A DNA stretch of 36,168 bases. Origin: an uncultured Chitinophagaceae bacterium. Lineage in GTDB: Bacteria; Bacteroidota; Bacteroidia; Chitinophagales; Chitinophagaceae. The stretch is taken from positions 1 to 36,168 of the forward strand of contig CAIQDX010000109.1 in the NCBI GenBank assembly GCA_903870685.1. The letters are read 5' to 3'. The position numbers were made by a program, and so were the translations under genes. Positions 7,721 to 15,720 of this stretch are shown here, piece by piece (positions within the stretch are counted from its first letter, which is position 1; the number at the start of each line of letters is the position of its first letter). The notes beneath the pieces were generated by a model that made no database searches, had not been told where the DNA came from, and was given only the letters and a program-made list of their open reading frames with translations.

Positions 7721-9202
7721 ATGAAATTTATTTTGTTTATTGTTTTTTGTGTGATGACTATTTGTAAGCCCATTTCAAATATTGCACAAACATCTCCTTT
7801 ATATGAATTTCGTGCTGTATGGATCGCAACAGTTGAAAATATTGATTGGCCAAATAAAAAAGGTTTAAGTGTTGAAGAACAAAAAGCACAATTCATTCAT
7901 TTATTAGACATGCATCAACATAATGGCATGAATGCGATCATCATGCAAATTCGTCCTGCCGGTGATGCCTTTTATCCTTCACTATACGAACCCTGGAGCG
8001 AATATTTAAATGGTGTTCAGGGATTAGCTCCTTCTCCGTTTTACGATCCTCTTGCTTTTATGATTGAAGAAACACATAAACGCGGAATGGAATTTCATGC
8101 ATGGTTAAATCCTTATCGTGCTGTTTTTAATATTCATACATCATCCATCGCACCATCACATCTTACAAAAATTCATCCGGAATGGTTTTTAACTTATGGC
8201 GATAAAAAATATTTTAATCCGGGATTACCACAAGTGAGAGAACATGTTGCAAAAGTGGTGAAAGATCTAATTACTAGATATGATATTGATGCCATTCACA
8301 TGGACGATTATTTTTATCCTTATCGAATTCCGGGAAAAGAATTTCCGGATGAAAAAACTTATCAGCAATATAAAAGAGGATTAAATAAAGAAGATTGGAG
8401 AAGAAGTAATTGCGACAGCATTATTAAATTGTTGTATGAAACAATTCGAAATAATAATGCAAGAATAAAATTTGGTGTCAGCCCTTTTGGCGTGTGGCGT
8501 AATAAAGACAAAGACCCCATGGGAAGCAATACCAGAGCCGGTGTAACTAATTATGATGACTTGTATGCTGATATTTTATTGTGGTTACAAAAAGGTTGGA
8601 TCGATTATGTAGTGCCTCAATTATACTGGGAACGCGGACATAAATTATGCGATTACGATGTGTTATTAGACTGGTGGAATGAACATGCTTATGGTAAGCA
8701 ATTGTATATTGGTCATGGCATTTATCGTGCAGGAACCAATGCCGCATGGAGAAATAAAAACGAGTTGCCTAATGAAATAAAAAACTTACGCAATTATAAT
8801 ACTACCCAGGGAAGTGCTTATTTCAGTAGTGTAAATTTTGAAAAAAATATAAATGGATGGAGCGATAGTTTACGTTTAAATTATTATGCATTACCTGCGC
8901 TGATACCGCCAATGAAATGGATCGATAGTATTCCTCCATCAAAACCAATCATTGAAAAATTAAAAAATAATTCGTTTCAGATTATTTATATAGGAAAAGA
9001 AAAAATTAAAGGTTTTGCGGTTTTTGTATTGCCACCAAATATCATCGATAAAAAAGAATATGCTACACTGATTGATATTTTGGTAGCAGATACAAAGATT
9101 GAATTTGACAGAACTAAAACCATTGCTGCAAAAGACGACAGAATTTTTATTTGCTCAATTGATTTAAATAACAATATTAGTGATTGGGTTGAATTGAAAT
9201 AG
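7721..9202 (+). CDS. Glycoside hydrolase-like protein, GHL10/DUF187 (YngK-type)
   Basis: A 493-residue secreted protein with an N-terminal signal peptide (MKFILFIVFCVMTICKPISNIAQ). The family-defining start YEFRAVWIATVENIDWP is followed by a TIM-barrel with MNAIIMQIRPAGDAFY, FHAWLNPYRA, DAIHMDDYFYPY and DYVVPQLYWERG. Acidic residues in MDDYF and at the end of the later strand (QLYWE) are the likely catalytic site. A C-terminal beta domain of about 90 residues follows (from IPPSKPII). Family members act on glycans, some on peptidoglycan-related or bacterial polysaccharides, but the substrate is not known here. A strong intrinsic terminator follows. Confidence 0.88.
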   Translation: MKFILFIVFCVMTICKPISNIAQTSPLYEFRAVWIATVENIDWPNKKGLSVEEQKAQFIHLLDMHQHNGMNAIIMQIRPAGDAFYPSLYEPWSEYLNGVQGLAPSPFYDPLAFMIEETHKRGMEFHAWLNPYRAVFNIHTSSIAPSHLTKIHPEWFLTYGDKKYFNPGLPQVREHVAKVVKDLITRYDIDAIHMDDYFYPYRIPGKEFPDEKTYQQYKRGLNKEDWRRSNCDSIIKLLYETIRNNNARIKFGVSPFGVWRNKDKDPMGSNTRAGVTNYDDLYADILLWLQKGWIDYVVPQLYWERGHKLCDYDVLLDWWNEHAYGKQLYIGHGIYRAGTNAAWRNKNELPNEIKNLRNYNTTQGSAYFSSVNFEKNINGWSDSLRLNYYALPALIPPMKWIDSIPPSKPIIEKLKNNSFQIIYIGKEKIKGFAVFVLPPNIIDKKEYATLIDILVADTKIEFDRTKTIAAKDDRIFICSIDLNNNISDWVELK

Positions 9203-9224
9203 CCTGTCATTTTTATTTTTAAGT

Positions 9225-9253
9225 AAAGCCCCGCATCAGCAGGGCTTTTTTTT
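9225..9253. terminator. Intrinsic terminator, probably bidirectional
   Basis: AAAGCCC (9225-9231) pairs with GGGCTTT (9242-9248) around a 10-nt loop and is followed by eight T residues. It ends the GHL10 gene on the plus strand. Downstream on the minus strand the small gene ends at 9253, so the same stem may serve both. Confidence 0.85.
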
Positions 9254-9423
9254 CATTGCTTCCATCTTTTCAGCAACAACTTTAATAATAACGATACAGC
9301 AAAACTTATTACTGCACCTACGGCAGCAAGTACCATCGTTTTCAATATATCTTCACTTCTAATGTTTATAACGATCGTTAACAATGTACCACTTGCTGTT
9401 CCGGCTTTTGTTCCATTATCCAT
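9253..9423 (-). CDS. Small membrane protein, 56 aa, function unknown (holin-like layout)
   Basis: The protein begins MDNGTKAGTASGTLLTIVIN and ends SLLLKLLLKRWKQ. A Gly/Thr-rich N-terminus with SGTLLTI, a linker IRSEDILKT and one clear membrane helix (about residues 29-50) with a basic tail are visible. A strong Shine-Dalgarno GGGAGG lies 5 nt before the ATG, unusual among these A-rich leaders and good support for translation. Phage holins and small toxins share the helix-plus-basic-tail plan, but no phage genes surround it. The stop codon touches the shared terminator. Too short to be found by length-filtered gene calling. Confidence 0.65.
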   Translation of the reverse strand: MDNGTKAGTASGTLLTIVINIRSEDILKTMVLAAVGAVISFAVSLLLKLLLKRWKQ

Positions 9424-9720
9424 CTGAACCTCCCTTTCCGTTATTGGAAGTTGTTAATTGACTGTCTCATACTATCCCTTTGTTCGTAATTTCCTGCTGT
9501 TTTCTTATTACATGCTTGCTGTTGTGTTCGAGAGCTTACGAAGAACGCCCGAAGAAACCTGCTGAAATGTAATAAGGAGGTAATACCGAAACATTAAGAA
9601 AAGAATACTGATCGGTACAGTAACCGTTGATACATACCGGCAATCTGTAACTTGTAATTTTAAACATTTATGATTTCATTCTTTTTTCTGTCTATTTTTA
9701 TCGTCAAATAAATCGCCATC
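9424..9720. other. 297-nt intergenic region with structured segments
   Basis: No convincing protein gene. A 10-bp inverted repeat (CTTATTACAT at 9504-9513, ATGTAATAAG at 9567-9576) encloses 53 nt. CCTGCTG occurs next to each arm (9493-9499 and 9558-9564). AAGGAGG at 9574-9580 looks like a Shine-Dalgarno, but no start codon follows at usable distance. The region could be the long leader of the 56-aa gene on the minus strand, a non-coding RNA, or the leader of the response regulator. Confidence 0.4.
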
Positions 9721-11058
9721 GTGAATACTGTTTTGATAATTGATGATGAAGAAAAACTTCGAAGTCTTCTTTCTAGAATTATAAGATTAGAAGGATTCAA
9801 TGTGCTAGAAGCAGAAAATTTAAAGGTTGCTTGCAAACTATTAGACAAAGAATTTATTGATGTTGTTTTATGCGATGTAAAACTTCCCGATGGCAATGGA
9901 GTTGATTTTGTAAAAGAAACAAAACTAAAATTCCCATCAATTGAAATAATCTTACTTACTGCTTATGGGAATATTGCCGATGGTGTTCAGTCCATGAAAA
10001 ATGGAGCCTTCGATTATATAACAAAAGGTGATGATAATGATAAGATCATTCCACTACTAAATCGTGCTTTCGAAAAAGTTCAGTTACAAAAAAGAATTGA
10101 GCAGTTAGAAAAACAAGTAGGCAAACGTTATTTTTTTGAAAGCATCTTAGGTGAATCGGTTGTAATAAAAGATGCCATTGCATTAGCCCAAAAAGTTGCA
10201 CCAACTGATGCAAATGTTTTATTGTTAGGTGAAACCGGAACCGGAAAAGAAGTGTTTGCTCAAGCCATTCATGCAGGCAGTAAAAGAAACGGCAAAGCCT
10301 TCTTGGCATTAAATTGCAGCGCATTTGGAAAAGAAATTTTGGAAAGTGAAATCTTCGGTCATAAAGTCGGCGCTTTTACCGGTGCAACCAAAGACAAAAA
10401 AGGTTTGATAGAAGAAGCAAACAATGGTACACTATTTTTAGATGAGATCGGCGAAATGCATATCGATCTTCAATCAAAATTATTACGCGTTTTAGAAACA
10501 AACGAATTTATAAAAGTTGGTGATACAAAATCTACCAAAGTAAATGTTAGAATCATTGCTGCAACCAACAGAGATTTACAGGATGATGTGAAAGAAGGAA
10601 AATTTAGAGAAGATCTTTTTTATCGGTTAAATGTTTTTGCAATTTCATTACCACCTTTACGCGAAAGAAAAAATGATATTGAAATTTTAGCCAACCATTT
10701 CATTCAAATCTTTGCAGTAAAAATGAACAAGAGCATTACAGGAATGAGCGAAGATTTTAGAGAACATTTATCCGAACATGAATGGAAGGGAAATATTCGT
10801 GAGTTAAAGAATGTAATTGAACGCGCTGTTATACTAACTGATAAATCAGAACTTGATTTTAATTGCCTGCCTGTAGATATGCAAACCCCCGTTTTAAAAC
10901 ATGGGATACTTTCTGCTTTCGATTTAAGCAGTGTTGAAAAATTACATATCCAACGGGTACTCATTCATACCAAGGGAAATAAAACAGAAGCTGCGAAATT
11001 ATTGAATATCGGACTAACCACTTTATATCGGAAAATTGAAGAGTTTCATTTAATGTGA
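9721..11058 (+). CDS. Sigma-54-dependent response regulator (NtrC family), probable Kdp regulator
   Basis: A 445-residue three-domain regulator starting at GTG. The receiver domain (1-120) has the acidic pocket DDE at 8-10 and phospho-acceptor D52 (CDVKLPDG). The AAA+ domain has Walker A GETGTGKE, the sigma-54 contact loop GAFTGA, Walker B TLFLDEIGEM and the arginine-finger region FREDLFYRLNVF. The C-terminus is a Fis-type helix-turn-helix (NKTEAAKLLNIGLTTLYRKI). It activates sigma-54 promoters when phosphorylated. It stands directly upstream of the kdp genes, with its presumed kinases at 17.5-20.3 kb, the place usually filled by the OmpR-type KdpE. Assignment to Kdp control is from context. 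Confidence 0.93.
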   Translation: MNTVLIIDDEEKLRSLLSRIIRLEGFNVLEAENLKVACKLLDKEFIDVVLCDVKLPDGNGVDFVKETKLKFPSIEIILLTAYGNIADGVQSMKNGAFDYITKGDDNDKIIPLLNRAFEKVQLQKRIEQLEKQVGKRYFFESILGESVVIKDAIALAQKVAPTDANVLLLGETGTGKEVFAQAIHAGSKRNGKAFLALNCSAFGKEILESEIFGHKVGAFTGATKDKKGLIEEANNGTLFLDEIGEMHIDLQSKLLRVLETNEFIKVGDTKSTKVNVRIIAATNRDLQDDVKEGKFREDLFYRLNVFAISLPPLRERKNDIEILANHFIQIFAVKMNKSITGMSEDFREHLSEHEWKGNIRELKNVIERAVILTDKSELDFNCLPVDMQTPVLKHGILSAFDLSSVEKLHIQRVLIHTKGNKTEAAKLLNIGLTTLYRKIEEFHLM

Positions 11059-11086
11059 TATTATAAATTTTTCATTTTGAAAATAC

Positions 11087-11112
11087 ACCTTTCCAAAATG
11101 GAAGGGTTTTTC
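11087..11112 (+). terminator. Intrinsic terminator after the response regulator
   Basis: A 9-bp stem (11087-11095 with 11099-11107, one G-U pair) with an AAA loop, followed by a T-rich tract. It separates the regulator transcript from the kdp genes, so kdp needs its own promoter. Confidence 0.75.
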
Positions 11113-11201
11113 GTTTTATAAAATATCCTTCAAAAAAATTATTTTCTTCAAGCCCTCTGCCTGTATACTTCTTATTGCATTAACGATTTCCAAATAGTCC
11201 A

Positions 11202-11217
11202 TGGTACATATTTTGAA
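11202..11217 (+). promoter_or_regulatory. Candidate sigma-54 (-24/-12) promoter for the kdp operon
   Basis: TGGTAC-ATATT-TTGAA resembles the sigma-54 consensus TGGCAC-N5-TTGCA: the GG at -24 and the spacing are right, but the -12 GC is GA. Transcription would start near 11228, about 11 nt before the first microprotein ATG. The sigma-54 activator gene immediately upstream makes this plausible. No consensus TAnnTTTG is seen in the same gap. Confidence 0.4.
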
Positions 11218-11238
11218 TTGAAAGAAGAAAATGATTTT

Positions 11239-11322
11239 ATGTTAATAATAATTCTTATTGCTGCAGCATTAATTGGCTTTGCAATATTTTTTAAATCAAT
11301 TGATTTCTTCGATAAAATTTAA
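11239..11322 (+). CDS. 27-aa membrane microprotein preceding KdpF, unknown
   Basis: The product is MLIIILIAAALIGFAIFFKS followed by IDFFDKI: a single membrane helix and a short charged C-terminus. An A/G-rich ribosome-binding region (AAAGAAG) precedes the ATG. It ends 5 bp before kdpF and is therefore the first gene of the kdp transcript. The helix-then-short-tail plan resembles KdpF, but the tail (KSIDFFDKI) differs from the KdpF-like PEKF ending. It could be a second stabilising subunit or a leader peptide. Support is position, ribosome-binding region and composition; no homologue is recognised with certainty. Confidence 0.5.
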   Translation: MLIIILIAAALIGFAIFFKSIDFFDKI

Positions 11323-11327
11323 ACATT

Positions 11328-11405
11328 ATGGTTCTACTATTCATCATCTCCATCCTTGTTTTCGGTTATCTATGTTATGTTTTAATTAAACCGGAAAAAT
11401 TCTAA
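11328..11405 (+). CDS. kdpF: K+-transporting ATPase subunit KdpF
   Basis: A 25-residue single-helix peptide, MVLLFIISILVFGYLCYVLI then KPEKF. Helix-GYLxYxLIxPEKF is the KdpF signature (E. coli KdpF has GYLVYALINAEAF). KdpF is a small hydrophobic subunit that stabilises the KdpABC complex. It directly precedes kdpA, as in other kdp operons. Too short for length-filtered gene calling. Confidence 0.85.
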   Translation: MVLLFIISILVFGYLCYVLIKPEKF

Positions 11406-11408
11406 TTA

Positions 11409-11480
11409 GTGAAATGTAAAATGCAAGAAGTGAAAAGCAAGTGGTGAAATTTGATTCACATCTCACATTTTACTTCTCAC
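11409..11480. repeat. Imperfect inverted repeat between kdpF and kdpA
   Basis: Arms 11409-11432 and 11457-11480 match at 19 of 24 positions when one is reverse-complemented. The left side is purine-rich (GTGAAAAG-like) and the right side is its pyrimidine counterpart (TCTCACATTTTAC). Similar sequences occur at 13193-13215, 13633-13671 and inside kdpB (14729-14794). The element ends 14 nt before the kdpA ATG and could fold in the mRNA. Confidence 0.6.
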
Positions 11481-11494
11481 CAAAAACAAAAATT

Positions 11495-13192
11495 ATGAAC
11501 ACAGAAATTTTAGGCATCGTTTTAATGTTTGTTGTTACTGTAATATTGGCAATACCATTAGGAAGATATATTGGCAAATTATACAACGGTGATAAAACCA
11601 AATTGGATTTTATTTTTAATCCGATAGATAATTTATTCTTCAAACTCAGTGGTATCAAGGCTGATAAAGAAATGAACTGGAAACAACATCTCGTTGCATT
11701 ATTATCAATCAACATGGTTTGGTTTCTTTTTTCGATGTTGATCTTGATGAACATGAGCTGGCTGCCATTGAATCCTGATGGCAATCCATCAATGAGTGCA
11801 GACACGGCATTTAATACTTCCATCAGTTTTATATCAAACACAAATTTGCAACACTATTCAGGCGAAAGCGGTGTCTCTTATTTGGGGCAATTAGTGTTGA
11901 TGTTGTTTCAATTCATCAGTGCCGCTGCAGGTATGGCAGTTTGTGCGGTTGTGTTTAATGCAATGAAAGAAAGAACAACAGAAAAACTCGGTAACTTCTA
12001 TAACTATTTTGTAAAATCTTTTACAAGAGTTTTATTGCCATTATCAATTGTTGTTGCCATTATTCTTTTATTCAATGGAACACCAATGACGTTTAAAGGA
12101 AAAGATCAATTCATTTCTGTACAAGGCGATACCGTTAATGTATCACGAGGACCGGCAGCAGCAATGATTGCTATCAAACAATTAGGTACAAATGGCGGAG
12201 GTTTCTTTGGTGCTAACTCTGCTCATCCTTTAGAAAATCCAAATTATTTTACCAATGCTGTTGAAGATGTTTCTATCATCCTTATTCCAATTGCAATGAT
12301 TTTTGCATTGGGTTATATGCTGAAAAGAAAAAAATTAGCATGGATAATTTTTGGTGTAATGACGGTTGGATTTTTATTATTACTTATTCCAACAGTTTAT
12401 TTTGAAATGAAAGGTAGCAGCAATATTGCAGCTATGCACATTGCTCAACCATTGGGAAGTATGGAAGGAAAAGAAGTTCGCTTTGGTCCTGCTGCATCTG
12501 CTTATTGGGCAATCACAACAACTGTTACTTCCAACGGAAGTGTGAATTCCATGCACGATTCACTAACACCTTTAGGCGGCATGTCTGCCATGTTGGGAAT
12601 GATGGTGAATTCTTTTTATGGTGGTGTTGGTGTTGGCTTTTTAAATTTTTACATATTCATCATCATAGCAGTATTTATCAGCGGATTAATGGTGGGAAGA
12701 ACACCTGAATTTCTTGGTAAAAAAATTGAAGCTAAAGAAATGAAGATTGCAACCATCATTGCATTATTGCATCCGTTTTTAATTTTAAGTTTTACTGCAT
12801 TATCATCACATTTATTTGCGCACGATCCAAAAACATATGCGGCTTGGTTAAACAATCCGGGCTATCATGGTTTTGGTGAAATGTTATACGAGTATACTTC
12901 TTCATCAGCCAATAACGGCAGTGGTTTCGAAGGTTTGGGCGATGGAGTTCCATTTTGGAATATTACCTGCGGCATTGTTATGTTGATAGGTCGTTTTCTA
13001 CCCATCATCGGCCCGGTTGCCATTGCAGGTATTCTTGCAAAAAAGAAATATGTACCCGAAAGTGCAGGCACATTAAAAACAGATACCACCACATTCGGCA
13101 TCATGGTTTTTGCAGTGATCGCAATTATTGCAGCGCTGAGTTTCTTTCCTGCATTGGCTTTGGGACCGATATCAGAATTTTTTAGTAAATGA
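11495..13192 (+). CDS. kdpA: K+-transporting ATPase subunit KdpA (potassium channel-like subunit)
   Basis: A 565-residue membrane protein that binds and translocates K+ in the KdpFABC pump. The start is the ATG at 11495 (MNTEILGIVLMFVVTVILAI); a GTG 18 codons upstream lies inside the inverted repeat and is unlikely. Selectivity-filter segments are visible as NTSISFISNTNLQHYSGE, GTNGGGFFGANSAHPLENP and the later TSSSANNGSGFEGL. About ten membrane helices are present, as expected. It ends at 13192, directly against a repeat and the remnant four-helix-bundle gene, which separate it from kdpB by 479 bp, an unusually large gap for this operon. Confidence 0.96.
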   Translation: MNTEILGIVLMFVVTVILAIPLGRYIGKLYNGDKTKLDFIFNPIDNLFFKLSGIKADKEMNWKQHLVALLSINMVWFLFSMLILMNMSWLPLNPDGNPSMSADTAFNTSISFISNTNLQHYSGESGVSYLGQLVLMLFQFISAAAGMAVCAVVFNAMKERTTEKLGNFYNYFVKSFTRVLLPLSIVVAIILLFNGTPMTFKGKDQFISVQGDTVNVSRGPAAAMIAIKQLGTNGGGFFGANSAHPLENPNYFTNAVEDVSIILIPIAMIFALGYMLKRKKLAWIIFGVMTVGFLLLLIPTVYFEMKGSSNIAAMHIAQPLGSMEGKEVRFGPAASAYWAITTTVTSNGSVNSMHDSLTPLGGMSAMLGMMVNSFYGGVGVGFLNFYIFIIIAVFISGLMVGRTPEFLGKKIEAKEMKIATIIALLHPFLILSFTALSSHLFAHDPKTYAAWLNNPGYHGFGEMLYEYTSSSANNGSGFEGLGDGVPFWNITCGIVMLIGRFLPIIGPVAIAGILAKKKYVPESAGTLKTDTTTFGIMVFAVIAIIAALSFFPALALGPISEFFSK

Positions 13193-13215
13193 TGAGAAGT
13201 GAAATGAAGCGAGTT
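13193..13215. repeat. Repeat copy at the kdpA end / 3' side of the S23 pseudogene
   Basis: A purine-rich copy of the GTGAGAAGTGAAATG type begins right after the kdpA stop. Twelve bases, GTGAAATGAAGC, are identical to part of the kdpB-internal repeat (14750-14761). It reads as the pyrimidine-rich end of the pseudogene on the minus strand. Confidence 0.5.
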
Positions 13216-13593
13216 CGAAATTTTCTTTTCAATGCTTTTGATTAAACCATAAACCAGTTTACCAATGACATCCAGTTTCTCAATTAAAGTATTAAGCTGT
13301 TCTTGGCTGATAAAAGACAATTCAAAGCCTAATAATAAAAGAGTGTCTAATTCAGTCAATGAGCCAAGAGCAATATGCAAGAATTGGATAAACTCCTTGT
13401 TCGATTTTCTTGCAGCACCTTCAGCAATATTAACCGGCACAGAAACAGATGCACGTTTTATTTGCGAAACTAATCCTTATCGTTCTTCTGCTGGAAATAT
13501 TTGCGTGATAGCATACACTTCTTTTACAAATTCAAAACTTTTAATCCATGCATTCAAATTTTTATGTGGCTTAATAGCTAATTTCTTTACAAT
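13195..13593 (-). pseudogene. Four-helix-bundle protein (S23/IVS type), inactivated remnant
   Basis: The minus-strand translation is clearly of the four helix bundle/S23 family: PHKNLNAWIKSFEFVKEVYA, ITQIFPAEER, then GLVSQIKRASVSVPVNIAEG, AARKSNKEFIQFLHIALGSL and a final amphipathic helix to KSIEKKIS. A TAA stop at 13477-13479 stands where the family has Tyr or Phe (EER-stop-GL). No ATG is found at the expected start near 13575, and no stop occurs at the expected end, so the frame runs on into kdpA antisense. Such genes occur as insertions in 23S rRNA and scattered in Bacteroidota genomes; their function is unknown. It interrupts the kdp operon in the opposite orientation. Confidence 0.8.
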
Positions 13594-13632
13594 ACAAAGT
13601 ACAAAATATTATAATTAAAATAAGGAGATTTT

Positions 13633-13671
13633 GCAAAACATTTTACAACTTACTTTTTACATTTTACAACT
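13633..13671. repeat. Pyrimidine-rich repeat copy directly before kdpB
   Basis: GCAAAACATTTTAC (13633-13646) closely matches GCAAAACATTTCAC in kdpB (14760-14773), and TTTTACA units recur up to the kdpB ATG. The Shine-Dalgarno-like AAGGAG at 13622-13627 is separated from the ATG by this stretch. Confidence 0.45.
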
Positions 13672-15720
13672 ATGAAAAAATCATCAAATAAATTATTCGA
13701 ACCTGCATTAGTGAAAGAAGCTTTCAAACAATCTTTCATTAAACTCGATCCAAGAATTATGTTTCGTAATCCGGTAATGTTTACCGTAGAAATCGGCACA
13801 GCAGTTATGCTTGCAGTTTGCATTTGGATTTTATTGGGCGATAAAACTCAAGGAAGTTTTGTTTATAATCTTATTGTGTTTTTCGTTTTATTCATCACAT
13901 TATTGTTCGCCAATTTTGCCGAAGCCATCGCCGAAGCAAGAGGTAAAGCACAAGCAGACAGTTTAAGAAAAACAAGAGAAGAAACGCCTGCAAAAAAAAT
14001 AGTGAATAATAAAATCGAAATCGTAAACAGTTCTCTTTTAAAAAAAGGAGATTTGTTTTTCTGCGAAACAGGCGATATGATTCCGATGGATGGAGAAATT
14101 ATCGAAGGTCTTGCAACCATTGATGAATCGGCTATTACAGGCGAATCTGCTCCCGTTATTCGTGAATCAGGTGGAGATAAATCAAGTGTTACAGGCGGAA
14201 CAAAAGTGTTGTCCGATAAAATAACTGTTCGTGTTACAACAGAACCCGGCGAAAGTTTTTTAGACAAAATGATTGCATTGGTGGAAGGTGCATCTCGTCA
14301 AAAAACACCTAATGAAATTGCATTAACTATTTTATTGGCAGGTTTTACTTTAGTATTCGTTATTGTTTGTGTAACACTAAAACCTTTTGCTGATTATGCA
14401 AATACGCCGATAACTATCGCAGCATTTATTTCATTGTTTGTTTGTTTAATTCCAACAACCATTGGTGGTTTATTAAGTGCCATTGGTATTGCCGGAATGG
14501 ACAGAGCTTTACGCGCAAACGTTATTACCAAAAGTGGGAAAGCAGTTGAAACAGCTGGTGATCTGGATGTTCTATTATTAGATAAAACAGGAACTATCAC
14601 AATCGGTAACAGAAAAGCAACCAACTTCTGGCAGGCAAATAATGTTGATGAAAATATTTTTATAGAAGCTTGCGTGTTATCATCGTTGGCTGATGAAACG
14701 CCCGAAGGAAAATCAATCATTGAATTAGGTGAGAAGTTAGACGTAAAAGGTGAAATGAAGCAAAACATTTCACGTCTGTCATCTCACATCTCACAGTATA
14801 TTCAATTCACCGCAGAAACAAGAAGCAGTGGAATTAATATGGATGATTTGCGTATTCGAAAAGGTGCTTTTGATTCAATAAAAAATTTAGTGATCAAAGC
14901 AGGAAATATTTTTCCAGATGAAACAACCGAAAGAGTAAAATTAATTTCTTCTAACGGTGGAACACCATTAGTTGTTAGTCAGAATGAAAATGTTTTAGGT
15001 GTGATTGAATTACAAGACATCATCAAACCCAATATCCATGAGCGTTTCGAGAGATTAAGAAAAATGGGTGTGAAGACGGTGATGGTTACAGGCGATAATC
15101 CTTTGACTGCAAAATTCATTGCAGAGAAAGCAGGCGTTGATGACTTTATTGCTGAAGCAAAGCCTGAAGACAAAATGAATTACATCAAAAAAGAACAACA
15201 AGGCGGTAAGTTGGTTGCGATGATGGGCGATGGAACAAACGATGCTCCTGCATTAGCACAAGCCGATGTTGGTGTGGCGATGAACAGCGGAACACAAGCA
15301 GCAAAAGAAGCAGGTAATATGGTTGACTTAGATAATGATCCAACCAAATTAATTGAGATAGTAGAAATAGGAAAACAATTATTGATGACGAGAGGAACAT
15401 TAACCACATTCTCCATTGCCAATGATGTTGCAAAATATTTTGCAATTGTACCTGCATTATTTATTGCATCTATTCCGGGATTGCAAAGTTTAAATGTGAT
15501 GAAATTGCATACACCTGAAAGTGCCATTTTATCGGCAGTAATTTTTAATGCTATCATCATTCCTTTATTAATTCCATTGGCATTAAGAGGCGTTGCCTAT
15601 AAACCAATTGGTGCAAGTGCATTGCTGAGAAGAAATTTATTGATCTATGGATTAGGTGGTGTTATTGTACCTTTTATTGGAATAAAATTAATTGACTTGT
15701 TGGTATCGTTATGGTTTTAA
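13672..15720 (+). CDS. kdpB: K+-transporting ATPase catalytic subunit KdpB
   Basis: A 682-residue P-type ATPase that hydrolyses ATP to drive K+ uptake through KdpA. Visible are the actuator motif [19 protein letters not shown], the membrane motif [14 protein letters not shown], phosphorylation Asp304 in DKTGTIT, the N-domain [10 protein letters not shown] and KGAF, and the hinge [24 protein letters not shown]. The C-terminus ([22 protein letters not shown]) matches KdpB. Between the N-domain helix [11 protein letters not shown] and FTAETR, about 19 residues ([19 protein letters not shown]) replace about 13 in E. coli. This stretch is encoded by an inverted repeat like the intergenic ones, so the loop has an unusual origin. 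Confidence 0.96.
   Translation: MKKSSNKLFEPALVKEAFKQSFIKLDPRIMFRNPVMFTVEIGTAVMLAVCIWILLGDKTQGSFVYNLIVFFVLFITLLFANFAEAIAEARGKAQADSLRKTREETPAKKIVNNKIEIVNSSLLKKGDLFFCETGDMIPMDGEIIEGLATIDESAITGESAPVIRESGGDKSSVTGGTKVLSDKITVRVTTEPGESFLDKMIALVEGASRQKTPNEIALTILLAGFTLVFVIVCVTLKPFADYANTPITIAAFISLFVCLIPTTIGGLLSAIGIAGMDRALRANVITKSGKAVETAGDLDVLLLDKTGTITIGNRKATNFWQANNVDENIFIEACVLSSLADETPEGKSIIELGEKLDVKGEMKQNISRLSSHISQYIQFTAETRSSGINMDDLRIRKGAFDSIKNLVIKAGNIFPDETTERVKLISSNGGTPLVVSQNENVLGVIELQDIIKPNIHERFERLRKMGVKTVMVTGDNPLTAKFIAEKAGVDDFIAEAKPEDKMNYIKKEQQGGKLVAMMGDGTNDAPALAQADVGVAMNSGTQAAKEAGNMVDLDNDPTKLIEIVEIGKQLLMTRGTLTTFSIANDVAKYFAIVPALFIASIPGLQSLNVMKLHTPESAILSAVIFNAIIIPLLIPLALRGVAYKPIGASALLRRNLLIYGLGGVIVPFIGIKLIDLLVSLWF
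14729..14794. repeat. Inverted repeat inside the kdpB reading frame
   Basis: Arms 14729-14757 and 14766-14794 match at 22 of 29 positions when reverse-complemented, with an 8-nt loop (AAGCAAAA). The arms carry the GTGAGAAG...GTGAAATG and CATTTCAC...CATCTCACATCTCAC motifs of the intergenic copies around kdpA. The frame stays open through the element. Confidence 0.6.

Noticed and set aside
11441-11494. GTG start for kdpA 18 codons upstream
   Set aside because: The added residues are encoded by the inverted repeat; KdpA proteins begin near the ATG at 11495.
12865-13194. Extension of the S23-type frame into kdpA antisense
   Set aside because: Residues after KSIEKKIS do not resemble the family and mirror the conserved kdpA end; the frame is open only because its stop was lost.
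13265-13618. 117-codon plus-strand reading frame between kdpA and kdpB
   Set aside because: It is the complement of the clear S23-type pseudogene and has no recognisable features.
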